This document shows, in pieces, positions 33,756 through 46,115 of a stretch of 64,000 bases of DNA (position 1 is its first letter; every line of letters starts with the position of its first letter). Made by a program: the position numbers and the translations under genes. The stretch comes from Panulirus ornatus (taxonomy: Eukaryota > Arthropoda > Malacostraca > Decapoda > Palinuridae), in the NCBI RefSeq assembly GCF_036320965.1, contig NC_092269.1, positions 36,335,343 through 36,399,342 on the forward strand. The letters run 5' to 3'. The notes beneath the pieces were generated by a model, which saw only the letters and a list, made by a program, of their open reading frames with translations, was not told the DNA's origin and made no database searches.

Positions 33756-33914
33756 TAGATTGGAAATGTAGGATACCATTACTGTTCTCGAACTGATAAC
33801 TGCTCCATCGACCCTCAGGTCATCTGTTATCTGCCTCTCCCCATATACTCCCCTCCCCACTTTCCCCCCCTCCCCCCCCCCATCGTATTGTCCACCTCCC
33901 TTCTCTTTTCTCCT

Positions 33915-33922
<8 letters not shown>

Positions 33923-33997
<75 letters not shown>
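33923..33997. repeat. (CT)n microsatellite
   Basis: About 37 CT units, preceded by C-rich sequence and followed by G runs near 34015-34031. Confidence 0.98.
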
Positions 33998-34000
<3 letters not shown>

Positions 34001-34363
34001 TTATCAACCATGAGGGGGAGGGGGGGGGGGGTGGCGGGGAAAGGAGAACTGTGTCTTCTCTTTCACTGCAATGAATGGAGGGACGTGAGGAAGGGTTAGG
34101 GAGGGGGGGTATCCAGGCGCACCCCGACTCCTCCTCCTCCTCCTCCACCGTTGGCTAGTTTATCGAACACCGAACGCTGATGATAGAGAGGAACTTGGAC
34201 AGGGGCTGGGTAATGGGCCTCGCCCTACGTTGGCGTCTTTTCGGCTCGCCAGAGTCGAGCTAATCATTTTGGAGAGAAAGAAGGTGTTCACGGTCGTCTG
34301 TGTGTTCCGGTCGTGTTGGTTCGATGTGGCGAGTGTATGTTGTGGTTCGGTTGTTGGGTTTTG

Positions 34364-34368
<5 letters not shown>

Positions 34369-34447
<79 letters not shown>
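34369..34447. repeat. (CT)n microsatellite
   Basis: About 38 CT units. Confidence 0.98.
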
Positions 34448-34448
<1 letters not shown>

Positions 34449-34630
34449 AGTGGTCTGGTAGAAGTTTGATTTGTTCGTTCGATTCGAGAGGATTGGTGTG
34501 GATTTATTTTTCATGGTTACGATTGTGCGAGTTGCTTTCTGTGTTGCTTGGGTTGATTTGGTTGAACGAATTGGGTGGAGAGGAAATGGGTGTTCAGTTG
34601 CCTGTTTTGGTTCATCTCTCGTCACTGGGT

Positions 34631-34709
34631 TGTAGGTAGGTGGTTTGTGTTGCATGTGGTTGTGGTGTTGTAGGTAGATGGCTTGTGTTGCATGTGGTTG
34701 TGGTGTTGT
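34631..34709. repeat. 38-bp direct duplication
   Basis: TGTAGGTAGGTGGTTTGTGT and its variant begin at 34631 and 34669. Both copies end in TTGTGGTGTTG. Confidence 0.93.
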
Positions 34710-34970
34710 GGAGATGTATATGGCGTTGCAACTGATGGAGGGAGATGGTGTTACTGTGATGGTGAGAAATACTGCCGGTCATTCCCTTGGCTGCGTGGGT
34801 AGTGTTGCTCTTTTTTCGTGTTGCTGTAGGAGTGAGTGTTGGTCATCTGGTGGGGGGAGGATAGTGTTGCGTGTGAGGAACAGTCGGGGGTAATTAGGGG
34901 CCCTGGGACCGACCGTAATGGCCCTGGGAACTGTACAGCAGGTGGCATTGTGGACGCTTACTGCACGACG

Positions 34971-35330
34971 CCCTCCCACGCTATATATACCTGGTACTGT
35001 TACCCTCCCACGCTCTGTGCCTCGTACTGTTCCCCTCCCACGCTATATATACCTGGTACTGTTACCCTCCCACGCTCTATGCCTCGTACTCTTACCCTCC
35101 CACGCTCTGTGCCTCGTGCTGTTCCCCTCCCACGCTCTGTGTCTCGTGCTGTTACCCTCCCACGCTCTGTGTCTCGTGCTGTTACCCTCCCACGCTCTGT
35201 GCCTCGTGCTGTTCTCCTCCCACGCTCTCTCGTGCTGTTCTCCTCCCACGCTCTGTGCCTGGTACTGTTACCCTCCCACGCTCTGTGCCTGGTACTGTTA
35301 CCCTCCCACACTACGTAGTACCTGGTATAT
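34971..35330. repeat. Minisatellite, 30-bp unit, about 12 copies
   Basis: CCCTCCCACGCTCTGTGCCT plus CGTGCTGTTA. The 5' copies carry CTATATATACCTGG in place of CTCTGTGCCTCG. The 30-bp period keeps all frames open and produces repetitive peptides on both strands. Confidence 0.96.
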
Positions 35331-36020
35331 ACTTTGGTAAGTTCGTCTACCCCCCACAGCCCAGTCTGGGGCCACGCTCCTTTGTGCCGCCTTTGACCAC
35401 TTAGCTATGGGGCATGTGCTATACAGTGCCCTCCCTGTAGTATTGCCTCAGTACGTTCACTCGCTCCCAGGAGTACGTCTTAATGCTTTCACTCGCTCCC
35501 AGGAGTACATCTTAATGCTCTCACTCGCTGCCGGTAATATGTCCTTTGACACAGGCCGCCTGTCCACCATACGTGGCACTTTGACACGCGACTCGGCCTC
35601 TCGAGTCCTGGCGTATATCCACCCACCTCGGCCACGCAGGTCTCCTTCCTTTTTTACACCTTGCTCTTGTGTGGCGGTGGCGTGTCGTGAGCCAATGAGC
35701 TAGTGCGTCACTGATTGCGTTATTATTATTATTATTATCATTACTACGCCGTTTACACTGGTGCGGCGTTAACTATCTCGTGCCATCAGCCCGCAAATTG
35801 GGTCGTTGGTAATCGTTGCCGTGTGTGTTATTGGCGTCAGAATTATCGCTCCAGATGGGCCAGGTTGTCAGGAGCCCCGCAGTGAATTATCGTTAACTTT
35901 ATAATTGTCTCTGTGTTTATACCCTTTTTTTTTCATGCTGTAGTATCTGTAGTCACACTTGAGACGATAGACGAGTGTGATGTTCCCCTCACGTGTCGCA
36001 CTGAATCAACCCTCACCCTT

Positions 36021-36021
<1 letters not shown>
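35331..36021. other. Unique stretch with a 31-bp triplet
   Basis: TTCACTCGCTCCCAGGAGTA recurs at 35457 and 35488, with a decayed third copy near 35519. A short ATT run lies near 35722. No gene recognised. Confidence 0.6.
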
Positions 36022-36062
<41 letters not shown>

Positions 36063-36200
36063 AGATGCCGAGCTGTTAGTCTGGTTTATACACACCCTCA
36101 CACACACACACACACACACACACCCGCCCGCCCGCCATCTCATCCTAGCCTCACCCTGGGTTCCGCGCCGTTAGTGTGTGTGTGTGTGTGTGTGTGTGTG
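36022..36200. repeat. Compound (CA)n, (CA)n, (TG)n cluster
   Basis: (CA)n at about 36022-36059 and 36102-36123, then (TG)n at about 36175-36199. The CA and TG tracts are complementary in inverted orientation. Confidence 0.96.
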
Positions 36201-36445
36201 CTCCCTCCCATCCCCCCCGGCTCACACTATTTCCCGTCCCATCAGTATGTATCTTCACTCACCCTCGACCCCGCCGTCACCCGAGGTGCTGTGCCGTCAG
36301 TTTGCGTCCCCGCGCTGTCCCCTACCGTCTGTGGTACACTCGGCCATTGCCACCCTGTCCATTTTTCATCGGCCTAGATCATTATAACTTGGGCCAACTT
36401 ACATCATTAGATACACGTAGAGCCTTGGCCAGGGCGGGCCAGGGG

Positions 36446-36879
36446 CTTCCCCTTCTTGTGGGCGTAGGAGGCCAAGAGCTCCCCAGCTTGTGGGGGAGAA
36501 GGGAAGACCAGGGGAACTCCCAAGTAGTGGGGCGGAAAGGGACCAGGAGCTCCCCGACTTGTGAGGGAGGGAGGCCAGGAGCTCCCCAACTTGTGAGGAA
36601 GAGAGGCCAGGGGCTCCCCAACTTGTGAGGGAGAGGGACCAGGAGCTCCCCAACTTGTGAGGGAGAGAGGGACCAGGAGCTCCCCAACTTGTGAGGAAGA
36701 GAGGCCAGGGGCTCCCCAACTTGTGAGGGAGAGGGACCAGGAGCTCCCCAACTTGTGAAGGAGAGAGGCTAGGGGCTCCCCAACTTGTGAGGGAGAGGGA
36801 CCAGGAGCTCCCCAACTGGTGAGGGAGAGAGGCCAGGGGCTCCCCAACTTGTGAGGGAGAGAGGGACCAGGAGCTCCCC

Positions 36880-36958
<79 letters not shown>

Positions 36959-36995
36959 CCAGGTGCTCCCCAATATGTGTGAGGGAGGAAGGCCA
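36446..36995. repeat. Minisatellite of about 30-36 bp units invaded by (AG)n
   Basis: Core CCAGGAGCTCCCCAACTTGT followed by GAGGGAGAGAGG-type spacer. GGAGCTCC and GGGGCTCC versions roughly alternate, a dimeric tendency. One spacer, at about 36885-36956, has grown into about 36 perfect AG units. A diverged repeat copy resumes after it to about 36995. Read-through frames of 100-190 codons on the minus strand are repeat translations. Confidence 0.96.
36885..36956. repeat. (AG)n microsatellite nested in minisatellite
   Basis: About 36 AG units in the position of the GAGAGAGG spacer of the surrounding array. Confidence 0.98.
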
Positions 36996-37758
36996 TGTGG
37001 TTCCCAGTAGTTGTAGACGGATGGACGAATATTCTCAAGTACTCATGGAAGTTGTTGAGTGGGACACATCCGTGCACTGATAATACGTACGTGCGTGTGG
37101 TGGTATAGTGTATTACGTTACAACGGATGTATCGCGAAATATGTCGATACTGAGCGTAGTATGTATATATAGCTGTATTGCAACGTATGGCTACTTCAGA
37201 ACGTTCGTAGATATTTAATACAAATCTGTTTTTCAAAAATGTATATTTGAAAAAACATACATCGTGACGTCCTGAAGGATTAGAGAGATTTACATAAGAA
37301 AAATGATGTGTGGTAAAATCATATATATATATATATTGTGAGCTGAAGAAAACGTGTGTGTGGACTGGATTCACACAGATGCCACCATTTACTGGTCCAG
37401 ATATCTTGTGCAGGAACGTGTTCGCCCCAAGACAGCTGGCTTTGGCACAGCCCTGCCCGGGTCTGTGGTTTATCTTGTGTTGCCTTCGCCTCGCAGCCGA
37501 GCAGGAAGTCTCGGCCAGGGAAGATACGGAATGGGTGGGGGAAAAAAAAAAAAGAAAACGGGGGTTGGGGGGTTGGTGACTTGTGTTGGTAAATTGCTCT
37601 GCGTTGAAAACGGCAGCCGGTCTGTATTTCCGGGCCGTATTTTATCGCCGTGTACGTTACTGTAACTGATGGGTTCTCAGCTGACCAAACATCGTTGCGT
37701 GGATCTGTAAACCGTAATGAAATACTGTTTCTTTTCCCTTATTTTTTTTTTTCATCAG
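36996..37758. other. Unique AT-rich stretch
   Basis: A short (TA)n at about 37318-37336. No recognisable gene. Confidence 0.5.
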
Positions 37759-37825
37759 ATAATTCATTTAAAGTTTATTGAAGATCCATTAACAGTTGTG
37801 ATGAGTTATCCCATTAACGGTAAAG
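37759..37825 (+). other. Candidate internal exon, unrecognised
   Basis: A T-rich run ending TTTCATCAG (acceptor-like, AG at 37757-37758) precedes an open 67-bp segment reading IIHLKFIEDPLTVVMSYPI, followed by AAG|GTAAGG (donor-like at 37826). The peptide is not low-complexity, which is unusual here, but I recognise no family and see no neighbouring exon. A chance pairing of splice-like signals is quite possible. Confidence 0.15.
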
Positions 37826-37837
37826 GTAAGGGATGCA

Positions 37838-37838
<1 letters not shown>

Positions 37839-37909
<71 letters not shown>
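37839..37909. repeat. (TA)n microsatellite
   Basis: About 35 TA units. Confidence 0.98.
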
Positions 37910-37912
<3 letters not shown>

Positions 37913-39584
37913 TTTTTTGTATTCGTATTACATCATTGAAATGTAATGTGTAGAATTATAGTATGGTGGAAGACCCACAGAGTGTTCTCGTTTACCTTTT
38001 AAGGGGCAGCTGGTACATTAAATCCAAGGGTGATGGGGACGGGTTTAGCCAAAGGCGAAGTTCCATAGCCGTCGGAGGCCAGGGGAGTCTTTGAGTGCAT
38101 TGATCAAAATGCCCTTTTTCCTTTTTTTTTTTGTACAGTTCTCCTTGTGGAGAGTTGAGAGACGGAACGTTCAATGCTGGGGGGGTAGTGTCATTCACCC
38201 ACCATCTGGCGGGAAATTCACACACCACACCACACATTTTTTTTTAGGGGGGGTGAGGTTGAATCAGTGGAGACTCTCCGATCTGTGGGCCACCGCTTCA
38301 GATCGGCGGTAACATCTTAAGGGCACAGCCTCCCTCTCAGTCTTCTGGTACACCCCAGAGGACCCGTGGAAGCTGACTGACGGAGCTGCAGCCTCAGAGA
38401 CGGCTGAAAGAGGGGGACCAAAAAAGGGGGGGGGAGATAAAGAAAAGGACTGGAAAATCCTGGAATAGAATTGTACTGCGCCGTAAGCCCTCGGTACTGG
38501 AAGGCTGGGTAAATATAGCTCTATAGTGTTACGTTGAGTCCTAGGATCCCCAGCAGCTTTGGACCACCAGGTTATTGACAGTAAAAAAATGTTATGGCCG
38601 TGGACGTAGTCGGAGAAAACTGTAGTGTGTCGTAAGCCCACGCTATCAGGAAACTTCCTGGGTGTGCAGTGTCGTAGTTTTACGTCCATCCGCGCGATGG
38701 CTGGTAGCGAAGAATCGCAAGGTTATGTGTACGCCTTGTGTGCGGGGTTGGGGGGGAGAGAGAGGGAAATGTATATACATCGTTGTAGACACCGCCGCTG
38801 TGTGGTGTATTAGGTTCTCGAGCTCACGCAACACAGGAGAGCCGTTATGAATACAATGCCCTTTTTAGTATTATGTATACACACGGGTTCTCTGCGCTAG
38901 AGGACCCGGCAGGGTTATTGACAACTAAAAGTTTTATGATTGCGGTCACTAGCGGCGCCATCAGCGTAACGACCACTTACCTTGTAATTGGGAAGTGAAT
39001 TACCTAGAGGATAAGTTGATAAGGCTGGCGACGCATGCGTGGTACAGCCCTCTGCTTGCAGGAGGGAGGGGTAGGCAGTAAGATGACTGCGGTGTACTGA
39101 GCCAAGCACAGCTTGACAGGCAAGAGTTTCCAGCGGCGATAACTGGCGTAGACCATTTGTCGAAGAATCCCCACACCTCCCCGGCTTCCAGGAATACTCC
39201 TCACCGCGCGGAGAGCGCTACGCGCTTCTCCTTACCTCATGGTACTCACTCAGATGTTAAGGACTGTAATTTCGATCACAGATCTTTCACGACACAACCC
39301 ACCCCCCCGCTCTTCCTCCTTCCCACGTAATCCCCGAGGACCACAAGCTTGCTTGGAAGCTCCCATACAAACTTTGAAGACTTCTCTTGAAGACTTCTCC
39401 CGCAACTTTGCTGGAACGTTTACCAACTTTCATGAATCCCGCGCTCTGGACAGGGCCACCCTCTCTCAGGTCAACAGAGCCACCTTCTTTCAGGTCAGCA
39501 GAGCCTCTGTCTCTCAAGGACCTTCACATTCTCCTTTATTAACCCAAATGTCATATTTCCCAAGCCTCTAACCACCACTTTTAG

Positions 39585-39586
<2 letters not shown>
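37910..39586. other. Unique stretch, no gene recognised
   Basis: A minus-strand open frame of about 140 codons at 38264-38689 has no domain I know. Two segments near 38570 and 38915 share GGTTATTGACA followed by a TTTTATG-like string, suggesting an old duplication. Confidence 0.5.

Positions 39587-39664
<78 letters not shown>
39587..39664. repeat. (CT)n microsatellite
   Basis: About 39 CT units. Confidence 0.98.
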
Positions 39665-39666
<2 letters not shown>

Positions 39667-40070
39667 CAACCCCGCTGGATATTGAAGGGCTATTTAGTAT
39701 TCTGTCTAGAGATCCCGTCAGACCTCTAAACGAAAGCAGCGTAGTGCCATTTCCTTCCTGAAGCTCCCGTCAAAACCATCAAGGCGCCCCATCCCCATTC
39801 CCAGGGGGCACTGTCCACCCTTCCTCTGCCCTCCAGTCATTTGACAGGTCTTTACGTCGCTTCCCCCCTCTGGAATCCCCCAAGATCATTTTTACACGGC
39901 CGAAGGAGCCGTAGCCACCACCACCGCCTTCCAGTGAGAGATCCAAGTAACCTTCTGGGTCTTGCACTGCCTTTGCAGGAACTTAGCATTGCCTTCCATC
40001 CAATTTCCGGTGGCTTCGGGTGCTTTCCCGGTGGTGGCTGCAACATTCTAGGAGGCCCAGCGACGTTCCG

Positions 40071-40205
40071 GGGGGGGGGGGGGGGGGGTTGCGGCAGGTG
40101 GGCTGCTCCCATCACCTTCCAGAGGGGCGGCGGGCCCCATCACCTTCCAGAGGGGCGGCGGGCCCCATCACCTTCCAGAGGGGCGACCGACCCCCCATCA
40201 CCTTC
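40071..40205. repeat. G run and 28-bp tandem repeat
   Basis: About 18 G residues at 40071-40088, then CATCACCTTCCAGAGGGGCG plus GCGGGCCC in three copies from about 40110, the last diverged. Confidence 0.93.
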
Positions 40206-40980
40206 CAGACACCAGGATGAAACGGTCCTACCACACAAACCCATGTTTACTCTCTCGATAGCTGTTCGTCGCTCTAGATGGGGTTTGTTTTTGATGTACA
40301 CACACTGTGTCTGTGTGTGTTTAGACGCTTGTGTTTCGCATTTGACTTTATACAGACGTGTGTTTACTTGGGTGTAGCATTCGTTCGTTGGTCCCGTGTT
40401 GGTTATAGACGAGAGAGGGAGGGAGAGCGGGAGGGGTTGAAAAACGACGAGGGCTTGTGTAATTGTTGGTAAGGACCTGCCAGCTGTAGATGTGGCAACT
40501 GCCCCGTGAACAGGTTCCCTTTAACAGCTGTGTGTCAAGCAAATGTTGGTCAGCGCTGTGAACACACGGCTCACAGCGAGCGCCTATGTTTGCCTCGTCG
40601 CAAGTGATCATCTCTCTCTGTTTTGTTCTTGGCTCTCACCGGACGGTCCTGATGATTATAATGAAGATAACGAAGAGTATTTATAGAATTCCTGCGGAGC
40701 TCACGACTTCATGATTAAATGATAAAGAATAAATGATGGGAATACTGTGAACATTAGGGAGGATGCGAATAATGTGTTATTTGTGGTTTATCGGAGATGT
40801 TTATGTCTGATGTGTTTATTATTATCATGCTCCGGTAATTCGTCTCCTTTCTGTCCCTCTCATTGCTTCTTTTGTCATTTTATTGTCTCTTTCTCATTTC
40901 TCATTATCAGCGTGTGTGTGTGTTCATCATTCTAATGGGTTTTTACTTATCATTGTTCTTGTGTGTACAACATTTTAACG

Positions 40981-40983
<3 letters not shown>
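40206..40983. other. Unique non-coding stretch
   Basis: AT-richer after 40640. No gene recognised. Confidence 0.5.
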
Positions 40984-41041
<58 letters not shown>

Positions 41042-41060
41042 TATTATTATTATTATTATT
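40984..41060. repeat. (CT)n joined to (ATT)n
   Basis: About 27 CT units to 41038 passing directly into about seven ATT units. Confidence 0.97.
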
Positions 41061-41520
41061 GTGTCTTCGTCACTTTGACGGCTTTTTTTTATTTATTCTT
41101 GTATTCTTTATAATCTGTGTCTCTTCTCTTGTTTCTTCTGACAGTATCTTCATGATTGCCTTCTCGTACGTCTTCATCATTATCCCCGCGTTTGTGATGT
41201 CTCCTTCCTTCCACTTCTGAACATGTGTCATTCCTACTTTCTCTGCGTTTTCCTTTTCATCATCTTTATTGCCTTTACTCTCCTCTCCTCCTCACTTTCT
41301 CGCGTTCCCTTTCTCATACTCCCTCCTCTTTGCTTCTCACCTTCTTTTCCTCACTTTCCTTTTCTCTCTGCCCCTCCATCATCCTAACACATCCTCGCTT
41401 TCCTCCACCATCTGGCGAACCAGCCTCTCCCACATTCCCTCTCTCATCCACCTTCACCTTCTCCCCAGCCTGAGCCTCACCACACCTCCGCTCCCTCGCT
41501 TTTCCCCAAACATTCGCCTC
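41061..41520. other. Pyrimidine-rich lead-in to the 37-bp array
   Basis: T/C-biased, anonymous. Confidence 0.5.
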
Positions 41521-41970
41521 CCACCTCCTGCTCCCTCACTGTCCCCAGCCTCCGCTCCCGCCTCCCGCCCCCTCACTGTCCCCAGCCTCCGCTCCCGCCT
41601 CCCCCTCCATCACTGTCCCCAGCCTCCGCTCCCACCTCCCCCTCCCTCACTGTCCCCAGCCTCCGCTTCCACCTCCCGCTCCCTCACTGTCCCCAGCCTC
41701 CGCTCCCGCCTCCCGCTCCCTCACTGTTCCCAGCCTCCGCTCCCGCCTCCCCCTCCATCACTGTCCCCAGCCTCCGCTTCCACCTCCCGCTCCCTCACTG
41801 TCCCCAGCCTCCGCTTCCACCTCCCGCTCCCTCACTGTCCCCAGCCTCCGCTTCCACCTCCCGCTCCCTCACTGTCCCCAGCCTCCGCTCCCGCCTCCCC
41901 CTCCATCACTGTCCCCAGCCTCCGCTTCCACCTCCCGCTCCCTCACTGTCCCCAGCCTCCGCTCCCAGGT
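41521..41970. repeat. Minisatellite, 37-bp unit, 12 copies
   Basis: GTCCCCAGCCTCCGCT followed by CCCGCCTCC or TCCACCTCC variants and a CTCCCTCACT or CTCCATCACT end. Starts at 41541, 41578 and 41615 confirm 37 bp. At least four unit types occur in mixed order. The minus strand is purine-rich, so the array could form triplex. A plus-strand frame of about 240 codons (41269-42000) is a repeat read-through. Confidence 0.96.
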
Positions 41971-42140
41971 GCTCCACCAGAGGCATTATGGGTGGAGTAG
42001 GTAAGCAGGCTTTTGTTGTCATGACACATTCATAACTCGGCGGATGCTTCCCGCTCACCTGGTGAAGGTCAGGCTTGAAGAACGTAAGCTGGCGCAGACG
42101 AGCGGCCAACCCAGTCGTCGAGCATTGGTGATTATCAGGG

Positions 42141-42465
42141 ACGCTTTGGTGAACGTGTGTGACGGTCGGGGGAAGGTTCAGGAATGTGTTGGTGACGTTC
42201 GGGGGAAGGTTGAGGAACGTGTCTGTGACGGTCGGGGAAAGTTGATGAACGTGTGTGTGACGGTCGGGGAAGGTCGAGGAACGTGTCTGTGACGGTCGGG
42301 AAAGGTCGAGGAACGTGTGTGTGACGGTCGGGGAAGGTTGAGGAACGTGTCTGTGACGGTCGGGGAAAGTTAATGAACGTGTGAATGACGGTCGGGGAAG
42401 GTCGAGGAACGTGTGTGTGACGGTCGGGGAAGGTCGAGGAACGTGTGTGTGACGGTTGGGGAAGA
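42141..42465. repeat. Minisatellite, about 32-bp unit, about 10 copies
   Basis: GGTCGAGGAACGTGTGTGTG plus ACGGTCGGGGAA, with GTCTGTGACG and TTGATGAACG variants. Confidence 0.95.
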
Positions 42466-42535
42466 CTTGTCATCGTGTGTGGTGGTCAGAGAAGCTTGGT
42501 GAGAGTGTGCGAAACTTGTGTAATAGTCAGTCAGT

Positions 42536-42538
<3 letters not shown>

Positions 42539-42618
<80 letters not shown>
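42539..42618. repeat. (CT)n microsatellite
   Basis: About 40 CT units preceded by (CAGT)3-4. Confidence 0.98.
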
Positions 42619-42619
<1 letters not shown>

Positions 42620-43149
42620 ACCCGTTGCCGCATCTCAAAACTTCTCATCTTGGGAGGGGGGGGGGGATGAAAAGTGCTCTCGCTTCTAATATCGTCCCCC
42701 TCCCCTTGTGCTGTAGGGAATACCATCCTTAAACTCCCAGATCCTCCCAGTGTATAGCCCAGAACCCTTCATTTATTAAATCTCTCAGCGTATTGGAGGA
42801 TCCCCCTTCCATTCCCAGCTCACATATTGGCTCTGTATTTACATTCCCAGAGTGGCAGGGCGTGGGAACAGGACTGGGCGGCCCTCCACCCGTCCCTTAA
42901 GGGTTAGGTCAGCGTTGGGGGGGGGGGGGGTGGCCATTATCCCCAAGTACAGTTGCGTCGTCGTCGTCAAGGGTCGTTCCATAAGGGGATCGCTCGTTCG
43001 TGTTCTAGGATGGTGTTCGTCGGGCTGGAGGGTAACGTTGCCGTTGGGGGAACGACCCCCCGTCTCGTGGTCAAGGGGTCGCGCCCTCGTGCTCGAGGGT
43101 CGTTTTCGTCGCTTAGGGGGGAGGGGTCACGCCAGTGATTAGATCCGAC

Positions 43150-43151
<2 letters not shown>
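42619..43151. other. Unique stretch with G runs
   Basis: G runs near 42653 and 42917-42931, and a loosely repeated GGGTCG/CGTTC-rich segment at 42967-43125. No gene. Confidence 0.5.

Positions 43152-43208
<57 letters not shown>
43152..43208. repeat. (GA)n microsatellite
   Basis: About 28 GA units. Confidence 0.98.
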
Positions 43209-43212
<4 letters not shown>

Positions 43213-45824
43213 CATCCTGACGGAGGCTCAGGAGGTCTTCGGGAGGTGGGGAACTCTTGCGACGTCGACGCCCCTTCGAGTTCCCCACTGTTTGTGTCTT
43301 GGTACATTTCATCATGGCGTCCCCAGGGGGGCAGGAAAGCGTTTTCTTTAGCCTGCGTCTCGTCTCTCGTCTGTCTTCCCCCTACGAGAAGGACATTTCC
43401 ACGCTGGTCCTGTGTTCTCCTCAGTGATCGAAGTGAAGCTCTTTTTTTGGGGGGGGAAGATAGGTGTGGACGTAGTGCCTTAGAACAGTACTTTCCCGTG
43501 GGACCTTTTTATTTTGTTATTTCTTTTACTCAGAGCTGGACTTTTCTCATCATTTTAAGGAGGTCAGAGGTCATTCATATGATTCCTGCAGGGAGAATGC
43601 ACTTGACCTCTCCGCGAGCTTATCCTTGCAAGGTGCTTAGTGAATGACACTTGTCCCCGCGACCATTTCTCTGCGAGGTACTTAAATGAAAGACATTTGC
43701 ACTGGCTCTCTTAGAGTGGCCATTTGTATCAAAAGTAATGTTCATTGCATTGAATTTTTTTTGCTCTCTGATGATGTATTATTTCTTCCGTTTTGGACTG
43801 CGCGAGAATTCTCACAAATGATCGTTCCATCATTTCGTATTGTTTTGGTGACTGTGATCCTAGTGTAAGTGGATGATTTTGATGTCGAAGGAACTCTGCA
43901 CATCATTCTCCAACATGCTTCGTATATAGTGCCAGACATTTGGAAAAAAAAAGAAGGTTGGACTTGGATATTTTTTTCTAACATACTCACGAGTCGTAAA
44001 CATAATGTAAGTGAATCGGTATAACCTTGTGGTAGCTGGGGTAGTGTACTCTCTGCACCGTAGTGTCATTTGCGCCCGTCATTACTCAGACACTCGCTCT
44101 TGCGTGTGTCGCTTGTAAAGCATTTCTGTGGCACGGTGAGGAGGAAGGTAGGAGGAGGAGGAGGAGGAGACAGAGGCCTTTCATTAGGCCCGAGAGAGTG
44201 AGACGCTTGGGAGTGTACAAGACCAGGGCAAGGCTGGCCGCCTCACCTCCTCGGCCTCCCTGTTGGAGCGCACTGGAGGCGTCCATTGTTGTCTCCTTGT
44301 CTCGCTAATGCTGACTTTGACCTCGGGCGAGAGTCACTTGGGGGAGGGGGAGGTGACGAGGCGTAGGAGGGAGGGAGGGAGGAGAGTGGCACGCGGAGGA
44401 GAAGCTTAGGGATTCTCAGCGACCGTAATGGGGTTATTGGTATAAACGGGAACGGGCCCATTAAGAGTAGCTCCAAGTGTGGGTTTTGAGAAAGGGCGCG
44501 CGAGGCTGGTAGTCGAGTCGAGTCGAATCGAGTCAGGCCTCCGGGTAAGCGACCTATCAGGAGGTTACTCAGTTGGGGGAGCACACGGGGTGTGTACGGC
44601 AGGCCAGTTAAATTGTTAGAGGGACGAGTTCAGAGAGAGCCAGGATGTGTGAGCGGGTGCATGTAGCACTGCGGAGGTGAGGCCCCCCCACCCCTGAAGC
44701 GGGGTGGGATCAGTGCACCGTATGAATCGTATCGATATCTCTACCTTATCAAGGGGGACGAACGAACGCCCCCTTCCCCCAATTCCATCCTCCCCCTTCC
44801 CCCTTTCCCCCAAGAGAGGATGAGTGGTTCCTGGGCAGAAGACGCGATCGAAGAGATGCCCAGATATATAAGTTACCTTGAAGGTCTGTTGGGGTTGGCT
44901 TTTCCTCCCCCCCCGACCAAGAGAAGAAGATGGAGCTGGCCATCGAGACTTGAAGCGGGGGATACACTGCTCCGTCGGAGCTGGGGTTGCTGATGGACCA
45001 GTCGAAAAGTTACGAAACGATTTATATAAGTCTGTCAGTTTTTCTTTTCTAACTGGGTGAATTTGGCTCGCCTTTCTAGGCGTTTTGGAACCCTTTTAGG
45101 TGTTTATATGAACATTAGAACGGTCTCCATGCGTGTCTGGGCAAGCCCAACGTAGATTTACTGAGCGTTTGCGTCAACGCACGCCTGCGTACAGGATGGG
45201 GGAGGAGGGTTCAGACCTTACCGAAATGTTTCCAGGGAAGAATTGCCTACTAAGGAATCCATTCTTGGGGACCAGACCCTACCTAGATGTCTCGGCGATT
45301 AGAAGGAACATCCATATTTATTTCGAGGAGTTCTTTCCTATTGTGGTGAGGGGGAAACGTGTTTATCCCGTCATCTGTGGGTGGATGAGAGGCCCGTAAG
45401 TGTCCACGTTGTTATACAGGGAGTGTCGAGGTAAGATGCGTGTCCCGCTGGTACCTGCAGGCGGATATACGTTTATTTCTTTCTCTGCTGTGAGAGACTT
45501 ACCGTTTTTATGGGCGGTGCCGAGACCCTTGTCAAGCACCCGCGTCGGATGGTTAGGGAGGAACGTACGTGCACGTAAGGAGGTCAAGGGAACGGACGGT
45601 TGCAGCTAGGAATGGATGAGAGGGTTATTGGAAGTCCTGGGTGGGGGCTATGTGTGCCTGCAACGGCTAAGGGGATGAGGTAGGTGCAGGAAGAGGTAGG
45701 AATGGCCGTGTGGTGCAAGCGATGACGCGATTGCGCCTATGATGGTCGTAGGAGGCGAGGCAGATGGATGGGGCCGAGGGAGCCAGATGGAGCTGATGGA
45801 AAGGCGTAGTGATCCAGCCGATGA
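43209..45824. other. Longest stretch without a large repeat; no gene recognised
   Basis: About 2.6 kb with only short GGA and TCGAG runs (near 44151 and 44512). Open frames are under about 170 codons, overlap on both strands and show no domain. This is where an unrecognised exon could most easily hide. Confidence 0.5.
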
Positions 45825-46115
45825 CTGGAAATGTCAGAGTAGGAGCCCGCTAGGGAGGTCGTCCTTCAACCCTCTGGGAGGAGTAGGACGCTGGAAATGT
45901 CAAAGAAGGAGCTAGGGAGGTCGTCCTTCAGGCCTCTGGGAGGAGTAGGACGCTGGAAATGTCAAAGAAGGAGCTAGGGAGGTCGGCCTTCAGGCCTCTG
46001 GGAGGAGTAGGACGCTGGAAATGTCAAAGAAGGAGCTAGGGAGGTTGTCCTTCAAGCCACTAGGAGAAATGGAACGCTGGAAATGTCAAAGTGAGAGCAA
46101 GGTAGGTTGCCCTTG
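45825..46115. repeat. Minisatellite, 62-bp unit, about 5 copies
   Basis: CTGGAAATGTCA at 45825, 45891, 45953, 46015 and 46077; the last three spacings are exactly 62 bp. Units contain GAGCTAGGGAGGTCGTCCTT and CTCTGGGAGGAGTAGGAC. End copies are more diverged. Confidence 0.95.

Noticed and set aside
33488..33796. Poly-Leu, poly-Pro and poly-Ser frames, and Glu/Gly/Arg-rich frames opposite
   Set aside because: Direct translation of the (CTC)n block in each frame.
36407..36973. Repetitive minus-strand protein of about 190 residues
   Set aside because: Read-through of the minisatellite and its nested AG tract; several frames give equally long peptides.
41269..42000. Plus-strand open frame of 243 codons resembling a Pro/Ser-rich secreted protein
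   Set aside because: The 37-bp period is not a multiple of three, so the peptide phase shifts at each unit. It is open only because the repeat lacks stops.
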